Below are positions 9,182-16,622 of a DNA stretch of 64,000 nt, one piece after another. The first letter of the stretch is position 1; the number at the start of each line of letters is the position of its first letter. A program made the translations under genes and the position numbers. The notes under the pieces are model-generated. The model was not told the origin of the DNA. It saw nothing but the letters and a program-made list of their open reading frames with translations, and made no database searches. This DNA is from Siccirubricoccus deserti (GTDB lineage: Bacteria > Pseudomonadota > Alphaproteobacteria > Acetobacterales > Acetobacteraceae): the NCBI RefSeq assembly GCF_014283215.1, contig NZ_JACOMF010000004.1, positions 186,001 to 250,000 on the forward strand, read 5' to 3'.

Positions 9182-10783
9182 ATGCGCCGACCTGCCCTCG
9201 CCACAGCATCCGCCCTTGGCCTGCTGCTCGCCGCCTTCGCCTCGGCCCATGCCCAGACCGCCAATGGCCCTGCCGCCGGCGCCACGCTCAACATCGGCAT
9301 CGGCGGCTCGGTCACCTCGCTCGACCCGCATTTCTACAATGCCACGCCGAACAACAGCCTGGCGATGCACCTGTTCGACCGACTGGTGGAGCGCGACGAG
9401 CGGGCACAGCCCTATCCGGGCCTCGCTGAAAGCTGGCGCGTAATCTCGGACACGGTGTGGGAGTTCAAGCTGCGGCCGGGCGTCACCTGGCACGACGGCC
9501 GCGCCTTCACCGCCGAGGATGTCGCCTTCACCATCCAGCGCGCGCCCAGCGTGCCGGGCAGCCCAGGCGGATTCGGCGGCTTCCTCCGCGCCATCCAGCG
9601 AGTGGAGGTGGTGGACCCGCTGACCATCCGCATCCACACCCCGCAGGCGCACCCGCTGCTGCCGACCGAGCTGGCCTCGGTGGCGGTGATCTCGCGCCAT
9701 GTCGGCGAAGGCGCCTCGACCGAGGATTACAACAGCGGCAAAGCGGCGATCGGTACGGGCCCCTACCGCTTCGCCGGCTACCGCGCCGGCGACCGCACCG
9801 AACTGGTCCGCAACGAGAACTACTTCCGCGGCGCCGAGCCCTGGGCCCGGGTGAACTACCGCTTCATCGGCAATGACGCCGGCCGCACTGCGGCGCTGCT
9901 GGCGGGCGACGTGGACGTGATCGACCAGGTGCCGCCCACCGACATGCCGCGACTGCGACGGGACCAGCGGATCACGCTGTCCGAGATCCAGGGCGTGCGG
10001 CTGATCTATGTGGTGCTGGACCGCTCGCGCCGCAGCGGCGTGCCCTTCGTCACCGACAACGACGGCAAGCCGCTCGACACCAATCCCTTCGACGACCTGC
10101 GGGTGCGCCGCGCCCTGTCGATGGCGATCAACCGCCAGGCGCTGGCCGACCGGGTGATGGAGGGCACCGCCCAGCCGACCGGGCAATGGCTGCCGGACGG
10201 CACCTTCGGCTACAACCCGGAGGTGAAGCCGCCGGCCTTCGACCCGGACGGCGCCAAGCGGCTGCTGGCCGAGGCCGGCTATCCGCAGGGCTTCCGGATC
10301 ACCTTCCATACCCCCAACGACCGCTATCCGAATGACGCCAAGGCTTCCCAGGCGCTGGCGCAGATGTGGACCCGCATCGGCATCCGCACCGAGGTGGAGG
10401 CGGCGCCCTGGGCCACCTTCTCGGTGCGCTCGAACCGCCAGGAATACGGGCTGCGGCTTGGCGGCTGGGGCAGCACCACTGGCGAGGCGAGCTACGCGCT
10501 GGTCAACATCCTCGGCACCTATGACCGGGAGAAGCGGACCGGCGCCAGCAACAACGGGCGCTATTCCAACCCGGAGCTGGATGCGCTGACCGCCCGCGCC
10601 GCCGCCACCATCGACGACCCGACCCGCGCCGCGCTGCTGCGCGAGGGGGTGCGGATGGCGATGGAGGATGTGGCGCTCATCCCGCTGTTCCAGTTGGTGA
10701 ACACCTGGGCGCTGAAGCGTGGCCTCAGCTACGCGGCGCGGATGGATGAGCGGACCTTAGCGATGGCGGTGCGCCGGCAGTAG
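9182..10783 (+). CDS. Peptide ABC transporter substrate-binding protein, divergent paralogue
   Basis: This 533-residue periplasmic protein is clearly a duplicate of the binding protein encoded by 7278-8876. The two align through most of their length, sharing SVTSLDPH-like, LAESWR, TAEDVAFT, NDAGRTAALLAGDV-like and YPQGFR segments, with the same insertions. A signal peptide of about 24 residues ends in AHAQ. No permease or ATPase genes follow it, so it probably uses the facing operon's membrane complex, giving that transporter two specificities. ATG 9182 is preceded by GGAG at suitable spacing. An open frame extends upstream to 8804 but without signal peptide or ribosome site. Confidence 0.92.
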   Translation: MRRPALATASALGLLLAAFASAHAQTANGPAAGATLNIGIGGSVTSLDPHFYNATPNNSLAMHLFDRLVERDERAQPYPGLAESWRVISDTVWEFKLRPGVTWHDGRAFTAEDVAFTIQRAPSVPGSPGGFGGFLRAIQRVEVVDPLTIRIHTPQAHPLLPTELASVAVISRHVGEGASTEDYNSGKAAIGTGPYRFAGYRAGDRTELVRNENYFRGAEPWARVNYRFIGNDAGRTAALLAGDVDVIDQVPPTDMPRLRRDQRITLSEIQGVRLIYVVLDRSRRSGVPFVTDNDGKPLDTNPFDDLRVRRALSMAINRQALADRVMEGTAQPTGQWLPDGTFGYNPEVKPPAFDPDGAKRLLAEAGYPQGFRITFHTPNDRYPNDAKASQALAQMWTRIGIRTEVEAAPWATFSVRSNRQEYGLRLGGWGSTTGEASYALVNILGTYDREKRTGASNNGRYSNPELDALTARAAATIDDPTRAALLREGVRMAMEDVALIPLFQLVNTWALKRGLSYAARMDERTLAMAVRRQ

Positions 10784-10814
10784 CCGGGGCGACGTAGCGG
10801 CCGGTCCGGGTGGC

Positions 10815-11282
10815 CTACTCTTCCGGATCGGCCGGCGCGACGGGGAGGATGGACGTTTCCTTCACCGTCGCGATGGCCAGCAGCGTCCCCACCCGCTGCA
10901 CCCCGGACTGGGCCCGCAGCTCGTCGTTGAGAAAGGCGTCGAGCGCCGGCAGGTCGGCCAGCCGGACCTTCAGCAGATAAGTCCAGTCGCCGGTGATGGC
11001 GTGGCATTCCAGCACCGCCGCCTGGCGGCGCATCGCCTTGCGGAAGGCGGCTTCGTCCTTGCCCGGCGCCACGGTGACCAGGATATGCACCAGCAACGGG
11101 CAGCCCGCGGCGACGGGGTCGAGATCGGCGCGCCAGGCGCGGATCACCCCCCGCTCCTCCAGCCGCTTCACCCGTTCGGCGGTGGCGGAGACTGAAAGCC
11201 CGGCGACCTTCGCAAGCTCCGCCAGCCCGGCACTGCCATCGAGTTGCAGGGCGACGGTGATGTTCCGGTCAATTTCATCCAT
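10815..11282 (-). CDS. Lrp/AsnC family transcriptional regulator
   Basis: This 155-residue regulator has an N-terminal winged helix-turn-helix (residues 3-60, with LAGLAELAKVAGLSVSATAERVKRLEERG-type spacing) and a C-terminal RAM/AsnC ligand-binding domain (about 65-145, with CHAITGDWTYLLKV). Family members bind DNA as octamers and sense amino acids. It lies downstream of ornithine decarboxylase on the same strand, separated by about 100 bases and a terminator-like hairpin. It might sense ornithine or a polyamine-linked amino acid, but that is inference from position. Confidence 0.9.
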   Translation of the reverse strand: MDEIDRNITVALQLDGSAGLAELAKVAGLSVSATAERVKRLEERGVIRAWRADLDPVAAGCPLLVHILVTVAPGKDEAAFRKAMRRQAAVLECHAITGDWTYLLKVRLADLPALDAFLNDELRAQSGVQRVGTLLAIATVKETSILPVAPADPEE

Positions 11283-11335
11283 CGGGCGAGACTATGCGCC
11301 TCATCGCCTCTTGGAAACGGAAAATTTTAGCTGGT

Positions 11336-11362
11336 GCGGCCCGCCAGTTGAAGGCGGGCCGC
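11336..11362 (-). terminator. Terminator-like hairpin after ornithine decarboxylase
   Basis: A perfect 10-base inverted repeat (GCGGCCCGCC and its complement) encloses a 7-base loop, 24 bases past the ornithine decarboxylase stop. An A/T-rich tract (TAAAATTTT) follows about seven bases later in the direction of transcription. The T run is not directly attached, so strength is uncertain; it could let some read-through reach the AsnC gene. Confidence 0.5.
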
Positions 11363-11385
11363 GCCGGCGGCCCGCCCATCGAGCG

Positions 11386-12516
11386 TCAAACGTAGTGTTC
11401 GGCCAGCGGCGCGAAGCCGTTGAAGCGCTGGCTGGCGTAGGTGGTGACATAGGCACCGGTCGCCAGCAGCTCCACCCGGTCACCGCTGTCGAGTGCCAGC
11501 GGCAGGCGGTAGTTGGATTTCTCGTACAGCGTGTCGGTGCTGTCGCAGGTCGGGCCGGCGATGGTCACCGGGCCTTCGGCGCCGCCGTCATGCGGCGTGC
11601 GGAAGGCGTATTTGATCGCCTCGCCCTCGGTCTCGGCCAGGCCGCCGAAGCGGCCGATGTCGAGGTAGACCCAGCGCACCGGGTCATCCTTCGCCTTGCG
11701 CGAGACCAGAACCACCTCGGCGCTGACCACCCCGGCATCGCCGACGATGAAGCGGCCCGGCTCGATGACGATCTCCGGCAGGGCATTGCCGAAATGCTTG
11801 GTCATGGCCCCCATGATGGCGGCGCCGAAATCGTCGATCTCCGGCACTTCCTGGCGGTAGCGCACCGGATAGCCGCCGCCGAGATTGACCATGCGAACAT
11901 TCACGCCCGCATCCCGCAGGTCGGTGAACAGCATCGCCACCTTGGCGATCGCCGCCTCGTAGGCGACGGTCTTGGTCTGCTGGCTGCCGACATGGAAGGA
12001 CAGGCCGAAGGGGTCGAGGCCGAGTTCGCCGGCCAGCACCATCAGCTCCTTCGCCATCTCCAGCTCGCAGCCGAATTTGCGGCTCAGCGGCCATTCGGCG
12101 CCGTCGTTGCCGACCAGGATGCGGCAATAGACCCGCGCACCGGGGGCGCTGCGCGCCAGCTTGCGCAGCTCGGCCTCGCTGTCGAAGGCGAACATCCGCA
12201 CGCCGCGGGCGAAGGCGGCGCGGATGGCGCTCTCCTTCTTGATGGTGTTGCCGTAGCTGATCGCCTCCGGATGCGCGCCGGCGTCGAGGCAAGCCGCAAC
12301 CTCCTCGAAGCTGGCCGCATCGAAGGAGGAGTCGAGCGTCACCAGACGCTGCAGGACCGGCGCGGCCGGGTTCGCCTTCACGGCATAGTAGATGCGAGCC
12401 TGCGGCAGCGCCGCAGCCAGCCGGCGATAGTTTTCCTCGACCCGGTCCACATCCAGGACCAGGCACGGGGTCGCCGGCATGGAATCGCGCAGATAGCGAG
12501 CGACCTTGGGGGTCAT
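11386..12516 (-). CDS. speF: Ornithine/lysine decarboxylase, alanine-racemase fold (group IV)
   Basis: This 376-residue PLP enzyme decarboxylates ornithine (possibly also lysine) to make putrescine (or cadaverine), the first step of polyamine synthesis. The PLP lysine is K47 in YAVKANP. The glycine-rich phosphate loop is NLGGGYPV, EPGRF is present, and the second-subunit active-site cysteine is C324 in GPTCDSTD. Length and motifs match the eukaryotic-type decarboxylases common in alphaproteobacteria. The symbol follows usage for this gene in that class. An AGAGGG lies eight bases before the ATG. The gene has a long leader with structure, see the separate entry. Confidence 0.92.
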   Translation of the reverse strand: MTPKVARYLRDSMPATPCLVLDVDRVEENYRRLAAALPQARIYYAVKANPAAPVLQRLVTLDSSFDAASFEEVAACLDAGAHPEAISYGNTIKKESAIRAAFARGVRMFAFDSEAELRKLARSAPGARVYCRILVGNDGAEWPLSRKFGCELEMAKELMVLAGELGLDPFGLSFHVGSQQTKTVAYEAAIAKVAMLFTDLRDAGVNVRMVNLGGGYPVRYRQEVPEIDDFGAAIMGAMTKHFGNALPEIVIEPGRFIVGDAGVVSAEVVLVSRKAKDDPVRWVYLDIGRFGGLAETEGEAIKYAFRTPHDGGAEGPVTIAGPTCDSTDTLYEKSNYRLPLALDSGDRVELLATGAYVTTYASQRFNGFAPLAEHYV

Positions 12517-12860
12517 CGCACCACCCTCTCACAAACAAAGAGGACCAACCCCCTGCCGGGTGGCGGCCCCAGATTGACGAAACGGTCGAACGAACCAGCG
12601 ACCAGAGTGACCGCACGGCCTGCGCCGTGCGGGGTGCCAGAACGCTTGACGTCGTTGCGTAAACCTTGCGCCGCGGTGATCCGGCAGATGGCGCCTTGAT
12701 GGAGGGGCACCTGGATTCCGTGGGCCTGGGGCCAGAGGCACGTGCGTACTGCGTCTGGCGCGGCATATAGGCCGCCCACCCACCCCTGCAAAGCGGAAAA
12801 TGCGCAAGTCCCGGATTATTTTCGACCGCCCCGTGGGGAAGGCCGGAAACTCCTATGGCA
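12517..12860 (-). promoter_or_regulatory. Long structured 5' leader of ornithine decarboxylase (candidate speF RNA)
   Basis: About 410 bases separate the decarboxylase start from soxZ upstream, with no convincing gene. The leader has a perfect 9-base stem with a 4-base loop at 12611-12632 and several G/C-rich complementary stretches nearer the ATG. Alphaproteobacterial ornithine decarboxylase genes are known to carry a conserved roughly 400-nt leader RNA, the speF motif, and position and length fit that. I could not match its consensus by eye. A TTG-started frame of 92 codons (12513-12791) spans the leader and ends in an ATGA overlap with the decarboxylase start; it lacks a ribosome site and may be accidental. 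Confidence 0.45.
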
Positions 12861-12929
12861 CCCCCCGCTCCGCTCCGGGTGTTCCGGGCGCCAGCCGGCG
12901 AATCGGCCGGGAAACCACCGGTGACGCGG

Positions 12930-13256
12930 CTATGCCACCACCACCCGCGCGGTGGCCCGGGCGGTGCGGCCGCGCTCGTCGGTCCAGAGGAACTCCAGCT
13001 CCGCCGTCCGCTCCATCCGCAGGTGGAAGACATGATAGGGATTGGCCGAGGTGCCATTGCCGAGGTCGGCGGTGAACACCGTCTCGCCATCCCGCCGCAC
13101 CTGCAGCCGGGTGAGCATGTCGTGCGGCACCACGCCCGCGACGCCGCCGCGGATGCCGTTTTCCATCGGATGCTCGATCAGGGTGCGGATCTCGATCACC
13201 TCGCCGGGGCGGGCGGTGCGGGGGATGCGGATGCGAGGCTGGGCAAGGCCGGTCAT
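12930..13256 (-). CDS. soxZ: Thiosulfate/sulfide oxidation carrier subunit SoxZ
   Basis: SoxZ forms a heterodimer with SoxY and supports the sulfur-carrying cysteine arm in the periplasm. The 108-residue protein has the Ig-like SoxZ fold, recognisable from the start PRIRIPRTARPGEVIEIRTLIEHPMENG and from MLTRLQVRRDGETVF and GNGTSANPY. SoxZ has no signal peptide of its own, as here, because it is exported with SoxY. It is the last gene of the fcc-sox run, 30 bases after soxY. Confidence 0.93.
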   Translation of the reverse strand: MTGLAQPRIRIPRTARPGEVIEIRTLIEHPMENGIRGGVAGVVPHDMLTRLQVRRDGETVFTADLGNGTSANPYHVFHLRMERTAELEFLWTDERGRTARATARVVVA

Positions 13257-13286
13257 TGCATCATTCCACCTATTATGCAGCCGCGG

Positions 13287-13715
13287 TCACGCGATGCAGC
13301 CGCCGGTGACCACGCGGGTTTCGGCGATAGCGCGCCGCACCCGGCCGTCCGACAGCACCGCCAGCGCCAACACCTGCTGGTCCTCGGCCAGGCGGATGCG
13401 AGTCTGCACCTCGGCCCGGCCCAGCGCCGGGGTCAGGTGGAAGCTGGCGATCCCTGGGGTCGGGTTGCGGGTCGCCAGCAGATGGATGGCGCTGACATGC
13501 TCGGCCGCGGTCATCGGGCTGTCGACGCTGACGGTGACCGACACCTGGGCGCCGTTCTCGGCCAGAGCCGGCAAGCGAAGGGCCATGCCGCCATCCTCCG
13601 GCCGTGCCTCGCCGATCAGCCGGCGCATCGCCGCCTCCAGCGCTGGATTTGCCCGGGCGGTCCCGCCAAGCGGGAGCATCGCGAGCGTCAACAGCAGGGG
13701 GCGACGGGACAGCAT
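13287..13715 (-). CDS. soxY: Sulfur carrier protein SoxY
   Basis: SoxY carries sulfur intermediates on a C-terminal cysteine in the periplasm. The 142-residue protein starts with MLSRRPLLLTLAMLPLGG, a Tat-like signal peptide, and keeps the SoxY Ig-like core (HVSAIHLLATRNPTPGIASF). The carrier arm ends GGCIA rather than the classical GGCGG, so the cysteine is kept but the two terminal glycines are replaced. The ATG shares one base with the stop of the flavocytochrome gene (TGATG). It works with SoxZ and probably accepts sulfur during sulfide oxidation by the neighbouring flavocytochrome. Confidence 0.9.
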   Translation of the reverse strand: MLSRRPLLLTLAMLPLGGTARANPALEAAMRRLIGEARPEDGGMALRLPALAENGAQVSVTVSVDSPMTAAEHVSAIHLLATRNPTPGIASFHLTPALGRAEVQTRIRLAEDQQVLALAVLSDGRVRRAIAETRVVTGGCIA

Positions 13716-15004
13716 CAGCCGAACATGTCGCGGGTGATGCTGGCGTACCAGGCATCGGCGTAGAGCGCCTCCAACCGGCGCTGCTCCGGCAAGTCGCCGC
13801 GCGGCGAGACGCCGCCGGAGTTCGGCACCTCGACGAAGCCGTTCGGGCCGGCGCGGAAGATGTTGACGACGCTGATGCCGTACTCCTCCCCGACATGGCT
13901 GTAGCAGGTGTTGAAATAGACCGCTTCCGGGGGCGCGGCCCCGCGCAGCGCGGCGACGGCGCTGGCCACCGCCTGCTTCGCCGTGTTGTTGGCGATGAAG
14001 CCGGATTTCGGCATCGGCGCTGCGTTGTTGGCGTCGCCGATGATGTGGATGTCCGGCGCCACCCTGGAGGCCAGCGTGGTGGGGTCCACCTGCGCCCAGC
14101 CGGTCTGATCGGCGAGGCCGCTGTCGATGACGATGCGCGCCGCCGATTGCGGCGGGATGACATTTCCCACCGCCAGCTTGTGGCGCACCCCGAATTCGGA
14201 TTCGAAGGTTTTCTCCGCCGGATCGACCCGGATCACCTTGCCGTCGCTGCTGGCCGGCACCCATTCCACCATCGGGCCGTAGAGCGCCTTCCAGCCATCC
14301 TGGAACAGCCCCTGCTTGCTGAAAGCCTCCTTGGCATCCAGCGCCAGCACCTTGGAGCGCGGCTTGTGGCGCTTGAGATAGGCCGCGATCATGCTGATCC
14401 GCTCATAGGGGCCAGGCGGGCAGCGGAAGGGGTTGGCCGGGATGGCGATGCCGACCACGCCGCCATCCGGCATGGCTTCCAGCTGCCGGCGCAGCAGCCG
14501 GGTCTGGCTGCCGTCGCCCGGCACCCAGGCATGCGGGAAGACCTCCGCCGCCGCCTCGTCATAGCCCGGCAGCGCGCCGTAGCGGAGGGCGATGCCGGGC
14601 GAGAGGATCAGCTTGTCATAGGCCAGGGTCTCGCCGCCGCGCAGCCGCACGGTCTTCGCCGCGGGATCGATGGCGGCAGCCCAGTCGTGCAGGATGCGCA
14701 CGCCCTGCGCCCGCAGCCCATCGTAGGAATGGGTGATGTCGCCGATCTGCCTGTACCCGCCCAGCAGCAGGTTGCCGTAGGGGCAGGTGACGAAGCGGGT
14801 CAGCGGCTCGACCAGCGTCACCTGGATGTCGGGGTAGGTGGCGCGGGCGAAGCGGGCGGCGGAGGCGCCGCCGAAGCCGCCGCCCACCACCACCAGCCGC
14901 GCCGCGGTCTGCGCCCGCAGCGCCTGGGGGGCGGCCAGCAGGCCAAGGGCGGCACCAAGCGAAGCGCGGCGGGTCAGGGTCCGGAGCATGGCGCGTTCCC
15001 TCAA
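13715..15004 (-). CDS. fccB: Flavocytochrome c sulfide dehydrogenase, FAD subunit
   Basis: This 429-residue periplasmic flavoprotein oxidises sulfide and passes electrons to its cytochrome partner. A Tat-type signal (TRRASLG followed by a hydrophobic stretch, cleaved near ALRAQ) precedes the FAD-binding motif VVVGGGFGG near residue 38. Cysteines expected for FAD attachment and the redox disulfide appear in TCPYGN, RCPPGPYER and FNTCYSH. The second dinucleotide-type motif HIIGDANNA and the C-terminal FCSD domain are present. The gene is also called soxF in Sox clusters. It overlaps the cytochrome gene by four bases (ATGA), consistent with a tight two-subunit complex. Confidence 0.92.
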   Translation of the reverse strand: MRERAMLRTLTRRASLGAALGLLAAPQALRAQTAARLVVVGGGFGGASAARFARATYPDIQVTLVEPLTRFVTCPYGNLLLGGYRQIGDITHSYDGLRAQGVRILHDWAAAIDPAAKTVRLRGGETLAYDKLILSPGIALRYGALPGYDEAAAEVFPHAWVPGDGSQTRLLRRQLEAMPDGGVVGIAIPANPFRCPPGPYERISMIAAYLKRHKPRSKVLALDAKEAFSKQGLFQDGWKALYGPMVEWVPASSDGKVIRVDPAEKTFESEFGVRHKLAVGNVIPPQSAARIVIDSGLADQTGWAQVDPTTLASRVAPDIHIIGDANNAAPMPKSGFIANNTAKQAVASAVAALRGAAPPEAVYFNTCYSHVGEEYGISVVNIFRAGPNGFVEVPNSGGVSPRGDLPEQRRLEALYADAWYASITRDMFG

Positions 15005-15300
15005 CGGATTGCCGCAAAATAGGCGGCGACCGCGGTGATTTCTGCATCGGTGTACCCGCGGGCAATGCGCGGCATGATGGTACCCGGCCGCTCATTGGCG
15101 CGGTAGGCCCGGAGGATCGCCTCCAGTTCCCCGGCATCGCGGCCGGAAAGCCTGGCGCCAGCCGCGATGCCGCCACCGTTCGGGCCGTGGCATCCAACGC
15201 AGCCCTGGGCCGCCAGGGGCGCCGGCCCGGCGGCGACGGCCGGGGCGGGGAGCAGGGCCGCGGCGAGGACCGCGGCGGCCAGAAATCCGGTCGGCTGCAT
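15001..15300 (-). CDS. fccA: Monoheme cytochrome c, flavocytochrome c partner
   Basis: This 99-residue protein has a signal peptide ending near AVAAG, one heme site CVGCH at residues 34-38 and a likely methionine ligand in GTIMPRIA. After cleavage only about 75 residues remain, fitting a small class I cytochrome c. It is coupled to the FAD subunit gene by ATGA and should take electrons from it and pass them to the respiratory chain. SoxE is an alternative name for such partners in Sox clusters. A GGAGG lies 11 bases before the ATG. Confidence 0.88.
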   Translation of the reverse strand: MQPTGFLAAAVLAAALLPAPAVAAGPAPLAAQGCVGCHGPNGGGIAAGARLSGRDAGELEAILRAYRANERPGTIMPRIARGYTDAEITAVAAYFAAIR

Positions 15301-15354
15301 CTTGGTTCGTCCTCCCCAGCCTGCCGCTTTGGCGGCGACACGCGTCGTTCCGAT

Positions 15355-15426
15355 CCACCAGGGAGATATTCCACACCTGATAGAAGCGCAATAAAAATAA
15401 ATATGTGATATATCTTGTAGAATTAC
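15355..15426 (-). promoter_or_regulatory. AT-rich promoter region of the fcc-sox operon
   Basis: Within this GC-rich genome, 15380-15425 is strikingly AT-rich. On the minus strand TTGCGC (15386-15391) and TATCTC (15363-15368) are separated by 17 bases and could be -35 and -10 boxes, placing the start about 55 bases before fccA. Just upstream, ATATGTGATAT (15401-15411) is an inverted repeat with a three-base centre, a candidate operator for a sulfide-responsive ArsR-type repressor or an UP-like element. Assignment is by eye only. Confidence 0.45.
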
Positions 15427-16586
15427 AGCGCCGTTCCTCGCGCCTGTGCCATGCTGAAAGCCGGCCGCAGCCGCAGCCCGACCCAGTTGCCGAGCAGCCC
15501 GGGCAGGATCCAGGCCCAGCCATGCAGGCTGCCGGAGGCGATGCCGGAAAAATAGGCGCTGACGTTACAGCCGAAGGCCAGCACCGCACCGATGCCGAGC
15601 AGCAGCCCGCCGACCACCGCCCCCGCCGCCTCTCCGGCCGGGATCCGCCAGACCGGCCGCAACCGTCCGGCCAGTGCCGCCGCCAGCGCCGCCCCGGCAA
15701 TCAGGCCGAGGTTCATCACCGTGGTCCGGTCGGTGGCAAGCGGGCGGAGCAGCGCCTCGACCCGCGTCGGCTCCTCCCAATAGGACCAGAAGACCAGGTC
15801 ATCCCAGCCCAACGCCTCAACCGCCAGCGCCCCCCAGAGCGGCAGCGCGGCGGTGATCGCCCAGGGCCGGCCAGCCAGCGCCAGGGTGGCGAAATTCAGC
15901 CCGGCCAGCGCCAGCGCCCCCCAAGCGAGCGGCCAGGGTCCGGCCAGCAGGGCCCGCCTGCCCGACCCGGCGGCGAAGATGGGCTCGACCCCGCCGTGCC
16001 GTCGCCGCTCCAGCACCGCACTCGCCCGGGCGACCAGGGCGAAGGCGCCGAGCGCCAGGGCGATGGCGGGCCAGAGCCCGAGCCTCTCCGGCAGCGAAAC
16101 CGCCGGCAACGCCGGTAACTCCTGCCACAGCTCGGCCTGCCAGGCGGCGAGGGTGGCGCCGGCGATGAAGCAGGCCAGGGTCAGCAGGCTGCGCCCGCTG
16201 GCGCCGCCGACCGCGTAAAGCGTGCCGGAGGCGCAGCCGCCGCCAAGCTGCATGCCGATGCCGAAGAGGAAGGCGCCGAGCGCCAGCGCCAGCCCAACCG
16301 GGAAGACGAAGCCGCGCACCGGCTGGCCGAGGAACTCGCCGCCCGCCAGCACCGGCTGGAACAGCAGCACCGCGATGGCCAGCATCAGCATCTGCGCCCG
16401 CAGCCCGGCGCCGCGGCGCTCCGCCAGCAGCGCGCGGAAGGCACCGGCGAATCCGAAGGTGGCGTGATAGAGCGAGAGCCCGAGCGCTGCGCCAACCAGC
16501 CAGAGCGCCGCCTGCCGCCAGCCCTGGCCGGCACCGAGCCAGATGGCCCCGGCCACCAGCACTGCCCCGGCCGCCACGAGCCGCAT
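15423..16586 (-). CDS. YeeE/YedE family membrane protein, likely thiosulfate/sulfur transporter
   Basis: This 387-residue integral membrane protein has about nine to ten hydrophobic segments and duplicated Cys-containing motifs: GGGCASGTLY near residue 117 and GAVLAFGCNVSAYFSG near 345. These match the YeeE/YedE (sulf_transp, TsuA) family, in which conserved cysteines relay thiosulfate through the membrane. It precedes fccAB-soxYZ on the same strand, with an AT-rich promoter in between, and follows thiG by 36 bases. It may bring in reduced sulfur for biosynthesis or export sulfur products of sulfide oxidation. Confidence 0.88.
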   Translation of the reverse strand: MRLVAAGAVLVAGAIWLGAGQGWRQAALWLVGAALGLSLYHATFGFAGAFRALLAERRGAGLRAQMLMLAIAVLLFQPVLAGGEFLGQPVRGFVFPVGLALALGAFLFGIGMQLGGGCASGTLYAVGGASGRSLLTLACFIAGATLAAWQAELWQELPALPAVSLPERLGLWPAIALALGAFALVARASAVLERRRHGGVEPIFAAGSGRRALLAGPWPLAWGALALAGLNFATLALAGRPWAITAALPLWGALAVEALGWDDLVFWSYWEEPTRVEALLRPLATDRTTVMNLGLIAGAALAAALAGRLRPVWRIPAGEAAGAVVGGLLLGIGAVLAFGCNVSAYFSGIASGSLHGWAWILPGLLGNWVGLRLRPAFSMAQARGTAL

Positions 16587-16622
16587 CCGCGCTCCGAGGC
16601 CGCGTTCGCGGCGCCGTCCGGG

